A stretch of DNA of 64,000 bases from Platerodrilus igneus (Eukaryota; Arthropoda; Insecta; Coleoptera; Lycidae), in the NCBI GenBank assembly GCA_036346225.1, contig JARFIW010000170.1, positions 5,952,501 through 6,016,500 on the forward strand, written 5' to 3'. Every line of letters starts with the position of its first letter. The stretch's first letter is position 1. Shown piece by piece: positions 11,101 through 26,100 of the stretch. The position numbers were made by a program, and so were the translations under genes. The notes beneath the pieces are model-generated. The model ran no database searches and was not told the origin of the DNA. It was given only the letters and a program-made list of their open reading frames with translations.

Positions 11101-14100
11101 TCTAGTCTGGAATCCGATTCAAAATGAATATTAAGAGTTTTATCTATGTATTTTGTTTGGGTTTATAACTAATTGTAATTAATTAAGTAGTCATTGGTTA
11201 TATTTTAGAGTACATTAATACTGCTTAAATTGTTATCGCCGTATTTAACTTAAATAATATTATTAGTATTATTAACCTCCTATTTATAACAGGCTTGTTA
11301 ACGTCCGCCGATTGCGTCATTGAGTTTCGATTTATTATCACTCGATAAAAATTGCCTATGCGCCGAGGTGGATCCACGTCGCGTGTTAGGTACCAAATTA
11401 TTCCTTTCATCGAATTGTTTTGCGTATCTCGCCTTGGTGGGTTTTAAAATTAATTATTTGACGCCTTCGCGCGTGCGTATCCTTATTAAATTTTAATCCA
11501 TAATTATTTGTACGAGGTCTTGGTGTGTTTGTCTTTAAACTTGATTTTGTTTTGTGTTATTCATTGTGTAGTTTCACACCAAGCTCTCGCTACAAACTGT
11601 TACGTTTATCGAGGCAGCCACGTTGGGCGCCAAATTTATGCTACGTTGGCTCGTAGCCGTGCGTAACACCAAGAAAATCAAAGAAATGACCGGGCTCAAT
11701 CGGAGATTTGGGGGGGTTGTAGAAAGCAGACCAACATATAATGTACGCGGTTGTACTACTTCAATCGGAATTAGCACTACACTTACTACAGTTAATATAC
11801 AACTTTTATTTCACAAGAAAAACAACTAAAATCGTGCCGTGCTTGTTCATGAACAATTCGAAAAATTGATACCGCTTTAATTCTCACTATTTTCAAAGCA
11901 AAAAGGAAAACAGTATTTTTACCGTAATTAATATATAGGAACAAAGAACAAACTACAACTGCTCATCTGTTTATATCAACTCGTTGCTATTACAACCTCT
12001 TATCGTCGATTATCTAGACTTGTATATCCACATAAGGAACAAAATTTATATGCACGGCAAGACAAGAACGATGCAATCCACTCATTATAATACAAACGCA
12101 TTCGCTCAAGGAGTTAATAAATATAAAATATAGAAATAGTCGTTACAGAAATGTATTTACGAATTGGGTAGTGTAAGATGTTAAGCCATTAAAAATGCAC
12201 GTTACAAAACCTAAACATTTATATTCATTCTTATTGTATTGCTCGTTTTTTTTATTATTCGGGCTAAACTACAATAAATACCATGTTATAATTCTTGTTC
12301 TATTAGAAGTGACAGCTCTTGCATTTTGCGCTGGGAAAACTATAGGAGTCCGTTAGGTCCCCGGGACTTATCAGTGTCTTTATTTTATTGTTCTCCTGGA
12401 CCTTGGCACCCTTTTTGTGTTCTGGGTTTTCTTTCTCCTTTGCAGAGCCTTTGTTCTTCCCAACGTTGTACGAATCCCGACCCTATATTATCCAAGCCGT
12501 GGCTTAATGATTTGCCATCAGTTTTCCCTAAAGGAGACTATTAGTTTGGTTTCGATTAGATTTCTAATTTGAACTGTGACACGGCTCCGTGGCGTAGTTA
12601 ATATGCGTATGACTACTACGCCCAAGGTTCCGGGTTCAAATGCCGACACTGTCCGCTTGGAAAATGTTAGGCGAGCATTTTTCACAAAAATGTGCCCTCG
12701 TTCGGATGAGAAGTAAAATGGAGGTTTCGTGTGTGAGTGTTGTCACGCACGTTAAAGATCCCTACCTTGCTTGCAACAGCAAGGGTTCGGCAAAATTTAA
12801 AATTTCCAGGTAAAAAAACTCGCGTCCTGCCAATGTAGTACGTTCGGGTGGAGCATTGGAAAATCAAATGTAGGGTGAATCAAAATGGCGAAAATTTAAA
12901 TTTTACTCATCAACGTATATTGGGCAAATCACAGAAATGAGATGTCCTAATGGACCAAGGAAATAATTAGTCCATCGGTAAAATTTGGAAACCCTTAAAA
13001 CACAAATTGTGAGTACTGTTCTGAGTTTTATTTTATTTTGTTTGACGGTTAAAAATGATGTCAATACGAACTTGTAAATATAATCATTTCAGGAGGTAGG
13101 TTTCCTCTTTATCTTGCTTTATTGTTCCTTATCTGGTTTTTCCTTCGTCCTACCTACGATCAAAGAAAAGGGAAGACGCTAAATCTGGTTTCAACGAGTG
13201 CATGACGTAACCCACCCCCAAACAACGCCCAAACGAGATACATGGAAATCAACATGGCCCCTGCGTAAGGATGACCGCAAAATTGTGAATAGTTCCACAT
13301 TTTTGGGTGAGTGTTTTTTTTCTTTTTTAGGGTGCATCTTGTATCACTGTAAACATCTTTGGCATGTAACGCAATTTGACACGAAATTATGTCGTAATAT
13401 CTTCGTTGTGCAATAATGTGAACGTGGATAGTATCCGTGTTGCCAATTGTGGAAGTGTCTCTAAACACGCGCGCACGGGGATATAGCAGTTGCGCCGGGA
13501 GTATAACATATTGTGCTATGTGTGTTTAAGCCAGTTACTCGTCATTTCCAAACAGTTGGAATTTACATAGTCTCCTAAAGCAATTTTGGAATCTAGTTCA
13601 ATGGAATGATAGCATTACTTTCCATTTAAGGTTTCTTTAGGAGTTCTGTTAATAATACCTGGTCAGAGGAGGTTAGTGAGGTTTTGTTCCTTTTGAAGTT
13701 AATGGGCATGTAATGAGATTTTAAAGTTTACTATTAATATAGTCTACATTTGGATACAATTTTATTAGCCGTTAGTTATAAGATTGGTAAGATGATCATT
13801 GTGAGAGGATATTCAGTTACCCTCAATTTGAAGTTATACTCGGGAGAAGCCGAAAATTGCTGTGATTGGGTAGAAAGTCAGAAAGTGTTTTTAAGTAGGT
13901 TAGAAAAGGAGATAGCTGTAGGGACGAGTTTAAAATCAGAAGCAAAGGCGAGATCCAGAATAATCATCCTCCAGGTAGCAAATACATCGACCGAATTGCT
14001 AGAATATGGCGGTTTGATGCCCTTTAACCTTGACAGTTAGTAAAACCTTTCAAGATAAGAAATATTTTTAAAGAAGTTCTATATTCAGACCATTCTATAT

Positions 14101-17100
14101 TTTAGATTGTTATTATTTTTATCATTTTGACATAAGAACCCATTTCCGGAGAACATTTAATTTTGTTACAGGGTATTCTATAACTGTTAGTCCAATACGT
14201 GAGCGGTCCTGGGTATGTGTAATTACCTACATGTTTTATGCTACAGCGGATTGTTGTCCTATATGATAAACAAGGATGCAGTATCCAACGTTTTATACTG
14301 AAACTTTGTTAAATCATAACGTAAAAGCTCTCTTATGCGAATTCCTGTTCTAGCCGTAACTCCTCAATAGCCAATACCCCCCAAGGCAATCGCCCGAACC
14401 ACTCGATTTTATGGATCCAGCCCGAACAATGCACCCAAGTCAGAACACAGTTCCCCCTTTGTCCGCTTACCAGTTCTGGAACTACCACGTTTTAATTGTG
14501 TATCTCAAACCTCATAGATAGAATTTCGAGATACTTTCCAAAGTCTAATTAATTCTAATACAAACCTCAGTGACATATAAAAGTATCACTATTTAAAATC
14601 CTCACTAACTGAAAAAGCTGCCGATGTTCTCAGAACACAATCTTTCAGCGCCGATCATTACGGGACGGCCTGGAAAATGATATGCAGAAGATACACTGAC
14701 AAACGAGGTCTTATCAGAAATCACGTCAACGCTCTATTCTCTTTTGAAAACGCTCAAAAAGAATCCTTCATACATATAAGGAAAATTATTGACAACACTC
14801 TAGAACATTCAAAATTCTTAAGCTCCTTAGTACCTCCCGAAAGACTTAGTGAAGTCATCATAACACAAAATCTAGTATCGTTTTTAGACCCAATAACAAA
14901 ACGCGATTGGGAAACTCATAAAAATAATAACGAATTACCGGCCTTATCCGAATTTATGTTATTTCTAGAACAAAAAGCAAGCGTATTGGAAGCACTAGAA
15001 AGTGAAAATAAATCCGGATAAGGCCAGATTGAATGTTCTGTCAATAATTTTCCTTGAGTTTCCCATGGATCGATTCGTTTTGAGCCTTTTCTAAAGAGAT
15101 ACTAGAGCTGTTGACGTGTTCTGATAAGACCTCGTTTATCATTGTATCTTTTGAATATCATTTTCCAGGCCGTCCTGTAATGATCGGCGCTGAAAGATTG
15201 TGTTCTTAGAACATCAGCAGCTTTTTCAGTTAATGATGATTTTAAATAGTGATACTTTTGTATGTCACTAAGGTTTGTATTGTTCTATCGGAAATACTTT
15301 ACTGACTTTCGAAGAATTTTATACTTTATTGGCTCAAATTGAATCAATCCTAAATTCAAGACCGCTTCATCCTTTGTCCTCTGACCCTCATGACCTGACC
15401 ACCCTCACACCTACACATTTTATAATTGGACGGCACATGGATACAATTCCACATCCTGATGTCACTGATACTGCTGCGTCTCGCTTAAAAAACTTTGCTC
15501 TTATTCAGAAATCGCAGCAACTATTTTGGAAAAGGTGGAAGTTTCAGTACATCCGTGAATCGCAACATCGCGTCAAGTGGCAAGCAAATTGTGGTATGCT
15601 TAAACCTGAACAATTGATTATGATTATCTTTAAAGACGACAACGCGCCTGTTTCTTCGTGGAAGCTTGGTCGTATAATAGAAACTCATGGTGGTGGAGAT
15701 GGAGTAAGTCGTGTTGCAACAATACGGACCAACAGCGGGCTTGTTAAGCGCTCCTTTGCGAGGTATTCCCTTTACCTGAATGTGTGTAGTGAATGTGTTT
15801 AGTTCGAGTTTGTTTTATGTTGCATTTGTCTACGTGTAGTGTTTATAGATTGGAATTATTACTCACAAAATGTTTGATTTAGTGTAAGGAATTAGTTTGT
15901 TACAGGCAGCGGCGGTCCTAAACATGCAGCCGCCTGCGTGTTTATAAAAATTTTCCGCCCTAGTTAAGTAATTTTTTTTATCAGAGCGGAGAGAAAAGGC
16001 AAAGGGAATCGATTAGTGTGAAACGTCACTACCAAAGTTTGTTTTTATTAATAATTTATTGTCATGAAAAACACACAAAAACAAAAATTATGGGAAATAA
16101 GGATTTAGAAAATGAATCATAAAATAAATGTGTATATGTGACATAAAAATGGAACACAAATCACCAACATAGTACCTAAAACACCTGTACTTAACTAGAT
16201 AATATATAACAAAGCCACAAGTATAAAATAAACAAATACAAACTATTATCGTCTATGCAGTCGAAGTTCTGCATTTTCTCTCTGCCAGTTTCAAGATAAA
16301 GGGATCCAACTCTAGAGATTCACCTATTTTGTTTTCTATTGCTATTGTTGCAATACCGGACAACCTTTCCTGGTTCATCGTCAATCTCATATAGTTTTTT
16401 ATTATTTTTAGTTTTGACAAAGAGCGCTCTGCTGAAGCAACTGTCACTGGCATGGTTAAAATAATTCTTAAAACAATGGTGGTGTTAGGATAAATAGAAG
16501 AGAGACCATTCTTATAAATATACTCTAAAAGTTCGAAAGGTAAAACTTTCTTTTTATAAATATCTTTCAAGGAAATTAATTCCTCCCTAAGTTTTATGCC
16601 ATCTATATCAGAAGAATTCTGAGCCGGATCTGTTAATTTCAAATATAAATCATCACAATGTTTTTTTATTGTTTCATCATCGAAATTAGTGAATTCATAA
16701 ATCACCAAAAATATGTCTTTATGGTGATTTATTAATTCAAACTTTTCGTCTAAGGAAGCTATAGTTTGGTCTAAAAGAACGTAAAAGAAATTTGTTCTGA
16801 AATTTACGGTTGCATCAGTAATAGGCTCATCTGGTGTGTCGTAATCAAATTGCAGTTTTATACGCCGAGTTTTCGCCTGAACGTTTGTGAATGTGCATTC
16901 ATCCGAACTTAAATCTATCTCTTTGGCGAGCTCGTTAGCTAATTTTATGTAATTGTAGAATGATTCCTCAGTTCTTTTAGATTTAATAAATTTTAAAAGT
17001 CTCTCTAATGAATCAGTACAAGTTTTTAAATTCATGTCTTTTGATTGTAACATCTTGCTTACCTTGTTAATTTCTATCAGAATGTCATACCATATTATGA

Positions 17101-20100
17101 CCGAGGAAACAAATTTAAATGTTTTAATTTTTGTAGCCAAAGAGTTCGCTAAAGTTTTTGTATTTATATCATTTTCACTATCAATTATATATAAAAGACT
17201 ATCATAAATTTTGCCTAATTGATATCTCAGTGGTCTCACTGCGTTTACCCTACTTTCCTATCTGGTCGTACTAACAGATTATAAGTTAGATTGGAGATAT
17301 GATCTTTTAGAATTGTCCAACGGTACGTGGAAGCTGAAAAAAAACCATATAATTCTTGCACTAAATTGAAAAACTCTGCCACTTCTAGAGTCATCTTTGC
17401 ATCGTTATTAACAACAAGATTTAACGTATGCGCTGAACATGGTTTATTTGCAAAATTCTACGTTGTAACCTAATGTGTTTTCCACGCATGTTAGATCCGT
17501 TGTCGTACCCCGTGTTCAATATATTAACACCAATATCATGTAAAGTTTTTACAACAAAATCAAATAGCCCCTCTCCAGTAGCATCCACTATCGGATGAAA
17601 TCCCAAAAAATGTTCTTTCACCCGTACCACATTATCGATTATAGATCTAAAACGTATAATAACGGATATTATTTGTTCAACATGACTGCAGTCAGTCGTA
17701 CAATCTAAAATACTTTGCCTCATTTAACATTTTGAGAATACGATTTTTTATTTCATCGGCTAACAACTGAATAACTTGATTCTTAAATTTATTCCCCAGA
17801 TATTGGGACATTCTTTTATTGATAGTTTTATAAGTTTGGATTTTTTTTAAATGTTTCGCTATAACTGGATCTGTTTTTGCCAACATTTCAACCCCCTTTA
17901 AAAAATTTCCGTTGTCGCGTTCATATAATTTGTGAGACTTATCTCTTAGTGCTAAACACTGTTGGGCCAAGTATTGAATAAGATGTACAATTCGTTTGAT
18001 CACGTTGAACCAATACATTTTGCGCATATTTAAAAGTCTCTGTTCATCCTTATAGATGGTTTTAAAAGCATTAAGTCTTTTTTCGAGATCAACTTACTTT
18101 CCCAAATTTTCTATATGTAAAATACTTGTTTCATGTTTTTTTAGATTCTGTGCTAAGTGATTCCAATCACAAAAACCTTTTTTGATAAGCTTGAAAGAAG
18201 CATTGGAAAATATTTTATAACAAAAACAAAGCACAAAATTTTTTGATTTTGAGTAAATAAGCCATTCGCGTTTAATAGATTCCCCATTTGCTAGTTTTCT
18301 AAAATAATAACTTTTGGAAATCTACCATAGTCGTTTTCAGGAAAATGCATATCTTCTATCTGATGTGGTCCATTTTTTATCAATATTTCTATTATTTTAT
18401 TCGATAAAAGCTCCGGCTAAAAACTTGCGTCACTAAAATTAATATCTTCAGTTTCCTTTTCTGTAATCACAGCTGCTTCGTCTAATTCCTGTACATTTTC
18501 TTCATCTGCCGTTTCAGGAAGGAGTATTTCTGTTTGCGCCTCTATTGCCAACTTTACTTGGGAAAATGAACTAGCTACCGAATAAACTTCTTGCAATTCA
18601 CCCTCATTCTTTTTTAAATATTTTTCTATACAGCCAGCTAACTTCTTTTTGTCTTCATCTTTTCGGCTTTACATTTTCGATACTGAGCCCCAGATAGTCT
18701 TTTTGTTTTTCTATCTCTATCTTTTTCTGACATGTCTGCAGCAATAAATAAAATATTTTAAACTTTATTGTTTCAACACAATTAATTTTTATACGGGCAC
18801 GGGGCAAATTATTAGTAATTGTATTGTATAGAAACAACAACGAGAGAGAACTTACCGCGTAATGTTCTACAATAATTTATATCAACAAAAAAGTTACACT
18901 AAATCTTACGAACTATGTGGACTAAAGTCTAAAACTATGTTTCACTATAATACAAAACAATACTTCACTCACTAACTAGGTAAGTTATGTTTATGTAGGC
19001 ACTAGAACGAATTTATATTAACTATAAGTATTTACGTAATATTAACGTAAGTTATGTAATCCCCCATTTGATATATAAAAAATAAACTAATACTTAAGAA
19101 GTTATTAGAAATATTAGGAAATGTGCAACAATGTCATGAAGGACAATTTATTACAATTTAATTCAGTTTATAAACGTTTATGGGAACGGAAGCGCTACAA
19201 AGTAGCACAAGGATAAGTGACACTGCAGATGTCAGGTCACAGACGGTCGTAGACAGTCACGTACCGAGATTACGCAGAAGTAAGCTCGCAACAAAGTATT
19301 TATGAATAGATTTAAGATAGCAACTATGTATCATGAATAGAGTCAAGTGTAAGCAGACATTAGGTCTGCAAGTTCCCACAGAACTGTGAGGGGGTAGAAA
19401 GATTATAAAAGGCCCGGGAGCTCCACTCGCAGTCAGTTCATCAAACGTTCAGCTTTCACATTGCAGTTCGTAGATAGCTCACTTGTACAATTAGTAAATA
19501 ATTTTCGACTTGGACTAATTATTCAAGATTGTAAAAATTCCATTGCTCAAATCTGTTTTAAAAATTAAATAAATGTGTTAAAGTTCAAGAAGTCTTTTTA
19601 AAAAGGACCGCTCGAAGCCACGAACCTTAACTCGCATTAACATCAAATGAATACTGAATACTGTCTACCTCTACTGTCCGTGCATTGGCTGCACGCGACG
19701 CTCTCAACGTCGCTATAGTGCCTTGTAACTCCACGAGTCTTTTGGCATGTTGAAATTCTTCTGGTGAGTTGTGGTGTGGTTTATAGTTGATATTCTTAGA
19801 TATATATGTAGGTCTGGATTCCAAGAGACCTGTTCCTGCAATCCTCTTCTTTTGATGACGTGAGCAGTTTCCCGGATCTTCCCCTTAGTTGTCCCCCAAC
19901 TACACGGTATCCGGATCGTGGGTCCACTGGCCTGTGGTTTTCGACCGACAGGATGGCTACTCGCCACAGGCCGCTCCATCGTCAGGTAGCTTGTCTAAAC
20001 AGGACTGACGGATGTGCATCTCCGACGACTTCACTTGTGTACCTATTCCTCGGCACCCCGCATAGCTGGAGAATTCCCTTAGGATGTCACCGTTCCGCTG

Positions 20101-23100
20101 CTCACCTTTGATCGCCCGGAGGCGGTGGTAGATATACGTTCATTGCTGCCTCGTTGGCGTCTGGGCAACAACTCCCCACTCTAGTGTCTACTGTAGTTTG
20201 TTTATATGCACCGCCAATGGCGCCAATCTGATTTCCAGACGTTGCTAAAATAATTGGGTGGGAAGGTACTGGAAGATGATGATTCATAATCCTTATCTTG
20301 CACGTGCAATGTTCTTATTTAGGGTATGACTCACACTCAAACCGGAAGTGTTGTCCTGGTTATAAATTAAATCTCTTGTAAAATTATTTTGCAAACGGTT
20401 TTCTGTTTTTAACGCAGTATAAATGTATTTTATCCACGAGTAACCTATAACATCTTCATTATACACGTGTTTACTCACTAATAAGACTCTCCATTATTCA
20501 CTAGTGAATAATAATTTTATTATTTACTGATTTACAAAATTAATCTTTGCAGTACATTTTAAATATAAAAACAGCTGGCTATGAAACGTCAAGTTCAGAG
20601 CGCTTCCACTGTTAATTTTAATTTGAAACGTCAAAAAGTTCGATTCATTTAAACATTAGAATTTTAAAGTACTTCATTAGAAAATGGATACAAATAGAAA
20701 AAATGAGTTGTCTTATACACCCCCAGATATACGAGAAGCCGCAAAAATTGCAGGTTTGAACTTATTACCGGAAAAATCAAAAGAACTTTCACATTTGCAT
20801 ATTACGTGTTTAGTATCTTTGTAACAATTTTATTTTCGATAATAATTCTTTGCATATAATTTCAAGAATAATGTAACAATTTTATTAATAACAATAATAA
20901 TTTGCATTCAACTTCAAAAGTAATACGCTAAGCCTGCATCGCTCTTTAATACTCTAGTTATATTCAGATAGCTGTGTCGTATACAGCTATTTACAAGCAC
21001 ATCTCTGTTTGATTGTTCCCCTCCTGACGGCGCGACCGCCCGAGCTGGTTATAAGATAGTCGGCCACAGGTGATAGAGATATCAACATGTTCCCTTGGTT
21101 GGAGGCCGGCAATCTGCGAATCCATTTCAAATAGTTAGGATATCTTCGAATAACGCGTGACAAGTAGGATGCAACTTTTAAAAACACACAAGGACACAGT
21201 AAAACACATGTAAGATGCTACCTTTAGAAGGTGACGTAATTCAACTTTGAGAGTACGATTGCTGCTGAATGTAAGGCGACAGGATATGATTCGACACGTA
21301 GAATGCAGGAATTATAGAAGTTGGTTTGGATGAATTGGTTTCAAATTGCAAACGCTGTTATCGTTCCTTGAAGAACGGTTATCCCGTCTTCCTTTGTCAC
21401 AATGCGACAATTGCAGTTTTGGTTCGTAGATAGCTATAAGTTCATTTTATGTGTTTCAAAATTTGGAACACGTTAACTTGCTTTGATGCGTAATACATGT
21501 ACACTGAAAAAGTTCCAACTAATTGTTGAGCTGGATTTACCAGTAGTAAAACGAAAGTTCATTGATTTAACGTTCTAAAACCAACATGCTTTGTTCCATA
21601 TGAATCGTCAGTAATGTCAAGAGGTGTTACTGACGTCATATTTTTCTACTTTGTATAGCTGCCAGATGTTATTTTAAAAGCAAATGCTTTGAACAGCTTT
21701 AGTACAATATATGTAAACATGTATATTTTTGTGATCAGCTTTATCTACATTAAAATTAGTATACATAATTTTGAAAGCTCAAATGCTAATATTGTTAGGA
21801 GCTATTAATTTGTTATTTACCTGAAAAGATCTGCCCAGGTCAGAACCCTATTTGTACAACAAGTTCATGTTTTAAAGTAAAGTGTTTGATTGATAATGAT
21901 AAAGACAAACATGAAAGTTAAAAGTTTAAGATTGATGCAGTTAATGCTTAAATTTTTTGTTACAAGTGATATTATTTTAAAAGAGATCTTTTAGTAAACA
22001 ATTGGTTCAAGATTAAAGGTTTTTTATTTTGATCAAGTGTGATCAAATCTTATTACATAAAGCTAAAACTTATCTGAGTAATAAATTGATTCCAATGTTA
22101 TATTGGAAATACTTTTTTTATTATTTCTTTATGTATTTTTGCAGGACACAAATGGTGTCCCACTTTTTTATTTATTTAACTATCACAATTTCTTACAGGA
22201 GCTGCGTCTTATTTTATTAAGACAGGCTTTTGTCAGCGAAGGCGATCTTTTTTTCTTTGGGTCTCCACGTCCGCCCTTAGAACTATGCTATGCAATTATC
22301 GTGATTACATCAGGACTTGGTGGCGCCTATTTGATTTAGCTTAAGTTTGATCTGCAAACAAAATTCGACTTACCCCCCCACTTCCCATTGCTCTACCCAG
22401 GAATAGACCCCTAGTTGTGTCGGAAGATTTTTGGAACAATAAATACGTTTCACTGACGCCCATGCATGGGGCCAGATATAATAATAAAAAAAAAATTCGT
22501 TTCATCTTATAAAACTAAAATATTTGTGATAATTTTAGCTAAACTTGTTTGATTGTCGTGGATAAAGTAGTATTCTACTCGCATATAAAGATATAATGCA
22601 CTCGTTGAATAATATACTATTATAAAGATAGAACTTTTAAGAAAAAGATATAAGGATTGCAAATTCGCCGCCCCCCAAAATTGTCCGCCTGCGTGTTGAA
22701 CACGCAATACACCCCCGTTAGGAACGCCTCTGCTTACAGGCATGTTCATTTTGTAAGTTTTATTGTTTGAATAATATGCCTTCTTTTCGGGGCCCACTTT
22801 ATGTTAAGTACTTTATATTTAACTTGTAATGGAATATTTTTGTATTGTGCAAATTTGCTATGATTAGGCTGTACCGTCTACAACCCTACTTCGAATGGTA
22901 ACGCAACAACCCTCGCGTTCAGAAAGACGGTATTGCATTAGCACTGAAAAGTGATGGTTGTGCGTTAGGAAGCATGACACGCTTTACAATTTGTACTCGT
23001 ATGTTTTATCATCATCATTAGGTCTTCAGTCCTAGAACTGGTTAGACGCGTACCATCATTGTTCCCTATTCTGAACTAACCTACAGATTTCCCTGAAATA

Positions 23101-26100
23101 TGCACAGTTTGCATCTATAACTGTCTGATCTAGGTCTACATCTACCTCTTTTTTAGTATCTTTGCTTGTAATATATCACATACTATTCCCCAAAAATGCC
23201 TTAGAACGTATTCCGCCCTACTATTTCTCTTTTTCCCCAGATATCCTTGTTCCCCTACTATTTCTGTAACTTATTTGCTATTATCTTTGTCTGTCCATGC
23301 TATCGTCCTCATACATCTGAAGCACAGCATTTCAAAAGGCTGCTAGCGTTTTTCTGTCTGCGTTTCAGATTGCCCGTATTTCATAGGCATACTGTGCTGT
23401 GCTCCACACATATGCTTTCAACAATTTTCTTCTTATTCTATGTTTGTTGTCTTTCCTCATAGGGGCTGTTCTTTCTTGTTAGATGCAGTTCGATCACTTT
23501 CTATTGTTTTACAGTTATATGCCCTATTTCTCCGACCGTCAATGGTTGTGAAGGGAGGTACGCAGCCTGTGGCTTCCAAGTTACCCCAACACTTAACCAT
23601 TTGGCGATTTAATATATTTTCCAATTTATCTTTTCGCACAGTCAACATTAGTTGCAGGTATTTCGCAACCAACAACTAGTTGTTTATACTAATCATTAGA
23701 TTTATCTGCGCTTATTTTTTCGTCATTAGGTTTTCCGTCTCAAAACTGGTTGGACACGTACCTGCACTTATTTATGTTCTGAGCTAGACTACATAGTTCC
23801 CTGAAATTCTCACACAGCATGTGTATTCAGCTCGTTCCCTTTCTATTGTTTTCTAATTTTATACCCTATTTTACCGAGATTCAGTGAAGGAGGTTAAGCA
23901 ACCTGTGGCTACCAAGATCCCCCAACACTTAGACATTTGCCGAAATAATGATTTTCCAGTAAGTCCTTTCACACACTTAACCTTATTCGAGAATATTGCC
24001 CAACCAATTCTTGTAGTTACTTATAATAATCATCATATTTAAGCACAGTTATCTTTTCGTCATTAGTTTATCCATCTTGGGATTGGTTGGATGCGTACCT
24101 CCATTGATTTCTATTCTGGGCTAGCCTACACATCTCCCTGAAACCTCTACAGCCTACATCTTTTACTATCTGTGTGCAGTAGTCTAATCTAGGTCTGCCT
24201 CTGCTTCTCTTTTTTCCTATCTCTGCTTCTAATATATTCCGCACTATTCCCTCATGCCGTAGTATGTGGCCTATCATTCTATCTCTCCTCTTTTTTACCA
24301 TTTTCCACATATTTCTTTCTTCCCCTACCATTTTTAGTACCTATTCGTTCTTAACTTTGTCTGTCCATGATATCTTCATTATACGTCTGTAGCACCACAT
24401 TTCAAAGGCTTCTACTTTTTTCTTGTCCGCTTCTCCTACTGTCCAGGCTTCACAACCGTACAGTGCTGTGCTCCACACATATGTTTTAAGCAATCCTTTC
24501 CTTGTTTCTATGTTTATGCTCTTTGAGCACAGTAGTTGCTTTTTCTTGTTAAATGTAGCACGACCTTGTGCTAATCTTTGTTATATATCTTTTGTCCTTT
24601 TCCCATCTTGCGTTATTTGGCTTCCTAGGTAGCAGAAATCCTTAACCTCTTGTAAGTTCGGGTTAAATACTTGTATTCTTGTTTTTGATTTATTTTCCCC
24701 ACCTTTGCAAACTAGAACTTTAGTTTTAGTTTTGTTAATTTTCATACCGTATTTCTCTGTTAGAACCGTTTCCATTTCATTAAGAGCAGCTTCTAACTCT
24801 TCCTGGCTAGACGCTAATACCGCTATATCATCTGCAAATCTAAGCATATCAATTTTTTGTCCCTGCATAGTAATTCCAAATGTCTTCCTGCATTTGACAG
24901 TATTCATTGCCTCTTCTATGTACAAGTTAAAAATCAATGGGGATAGGGCACATCTCTGTCTCACCCCTTTCCTAATGTTTACTTCTCTACGTTCCTGCTC
25001 TAATTCTATTACTGCTGTTTGCTCTTTGTATAAGCTATGTACTATTCGTCTATCCCTATAACTCATTCCAATCTTTTTGAGTATTTCAAACATTTTTTTC
25101 CAATTTACATTTTCGAATGCTTTTTCCAGATCTATAAACCCTATGTACATGCTTTCCCCCTTTTCTATTGTTTTCTCCATTATTACTCTCAGAGCTAAAA
25201 TAGCCTTCCGTGTTCCCCTGTTTCGCCTAAACCCAAATTGGTCTTCTCCTAGTATTTTTTCAGCTCGTTTTTCCATTCGTCTTTGCACAATTCTAGTTAA
25301 TATTTTTAACACGTGTGCTGTCAAACTTATTGTTCGAAAATTTTCACATCTATCCGCGCCTTTCTTTTTTGGTATAGTTACTATGATGCTACGTTTGAAA
25401 TCTTTGGGTATCTCGCCTATCTCATACATATAGCTTACAAGTTGAAAGAGACGTTCTGTTACTGCTTGTCCAGCGGCTTTTAGAGTTTCTTCTTGCACCT
25501 TATCTGTACCCGGCGTCTTACCATTTTTCAGACTTTAATGCTAATTCAAACTCGTCTCGAAGTATAGAATATCTTAAGTCATCATTTTCAATGTCTGATT
25601 CCTGTTCTAATGCAGTTAGTTCCTCTCCTGCATATAAATTCCCTATATATTCTTGCCATCTACTCACTTTCTCTACGTTTTCTATAATTACGTTTCCCTG
25701 TGCGTCCCTTATATTTTTGCTATACGGTTTTATATCCCTAAAATTCATTCTAATTAATTTGTATGCTTCGTCTGTCTTTCCTATTTCCATCTTAGTTTGT
25801 ACCTCTTTGCACTTTTCATCAATCCATTGTTCTTTAGCTTTCCTGCATTTTCGAATAATTTCCCATTTTATGGCTTTGTATCTCTGTTTTCCTGTTTCGT
25901 CTGATTTATTTTTGTATTTTCGTCTTTCTTCTATTAAATTCAGGATATCCTTTGTTATCCATGGTTTCTTATTTTCTTTTTGTGTATACCCCAGAATATC
26001 TATGGCGGCCATGTCTAGGCTGGATTTAATGTTATTCCATTCTGTTTCTACTTCCTTAGTTTCAGATATTTTCCCGATATCATTCAGCAATTCATTTGAC

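Larger units (their letters stand above)
15907..22732 (-). mobile_element. hAT DNA transposon, ZMYM1-like, with 8-bp target duplication and nested insertions
   Basis: The left end starts CAGCGGCGGTCCTAA and the right end, reverse-complemented, CAGAGGCGTTCCTAA. Subterminal GCCGCCTGCGTG/CGCAGGCGG words are shared. The flanks are GTTACAGG (15,899-15,906) and CTTACAGG (22,733-22,740), an 8-bp duplication with one mismatch, as expected of hAT. The transposase (16,253-18,733) is on the minus strand. The element is inflated by an LTR (~19.1-19.6 kb) and a 1.6-kb repeat (20.8-22.4 kb). Without the hAT, the flanks rejoin between the BEL DUF5641 end and a possible BEL 3' LTR. Confidence 0.75.

Noticed and set aside
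12583..12660. tRNA gene
   Set aside because: A- and B-box words are present, but the cloverleaf is imperfect and a SINE body follows.
22447..22500. Processed-gene poly(A) tail near a short A-run
   Set aside because: The A-run is only about ten bases and no gene-derived sequence precedes it.
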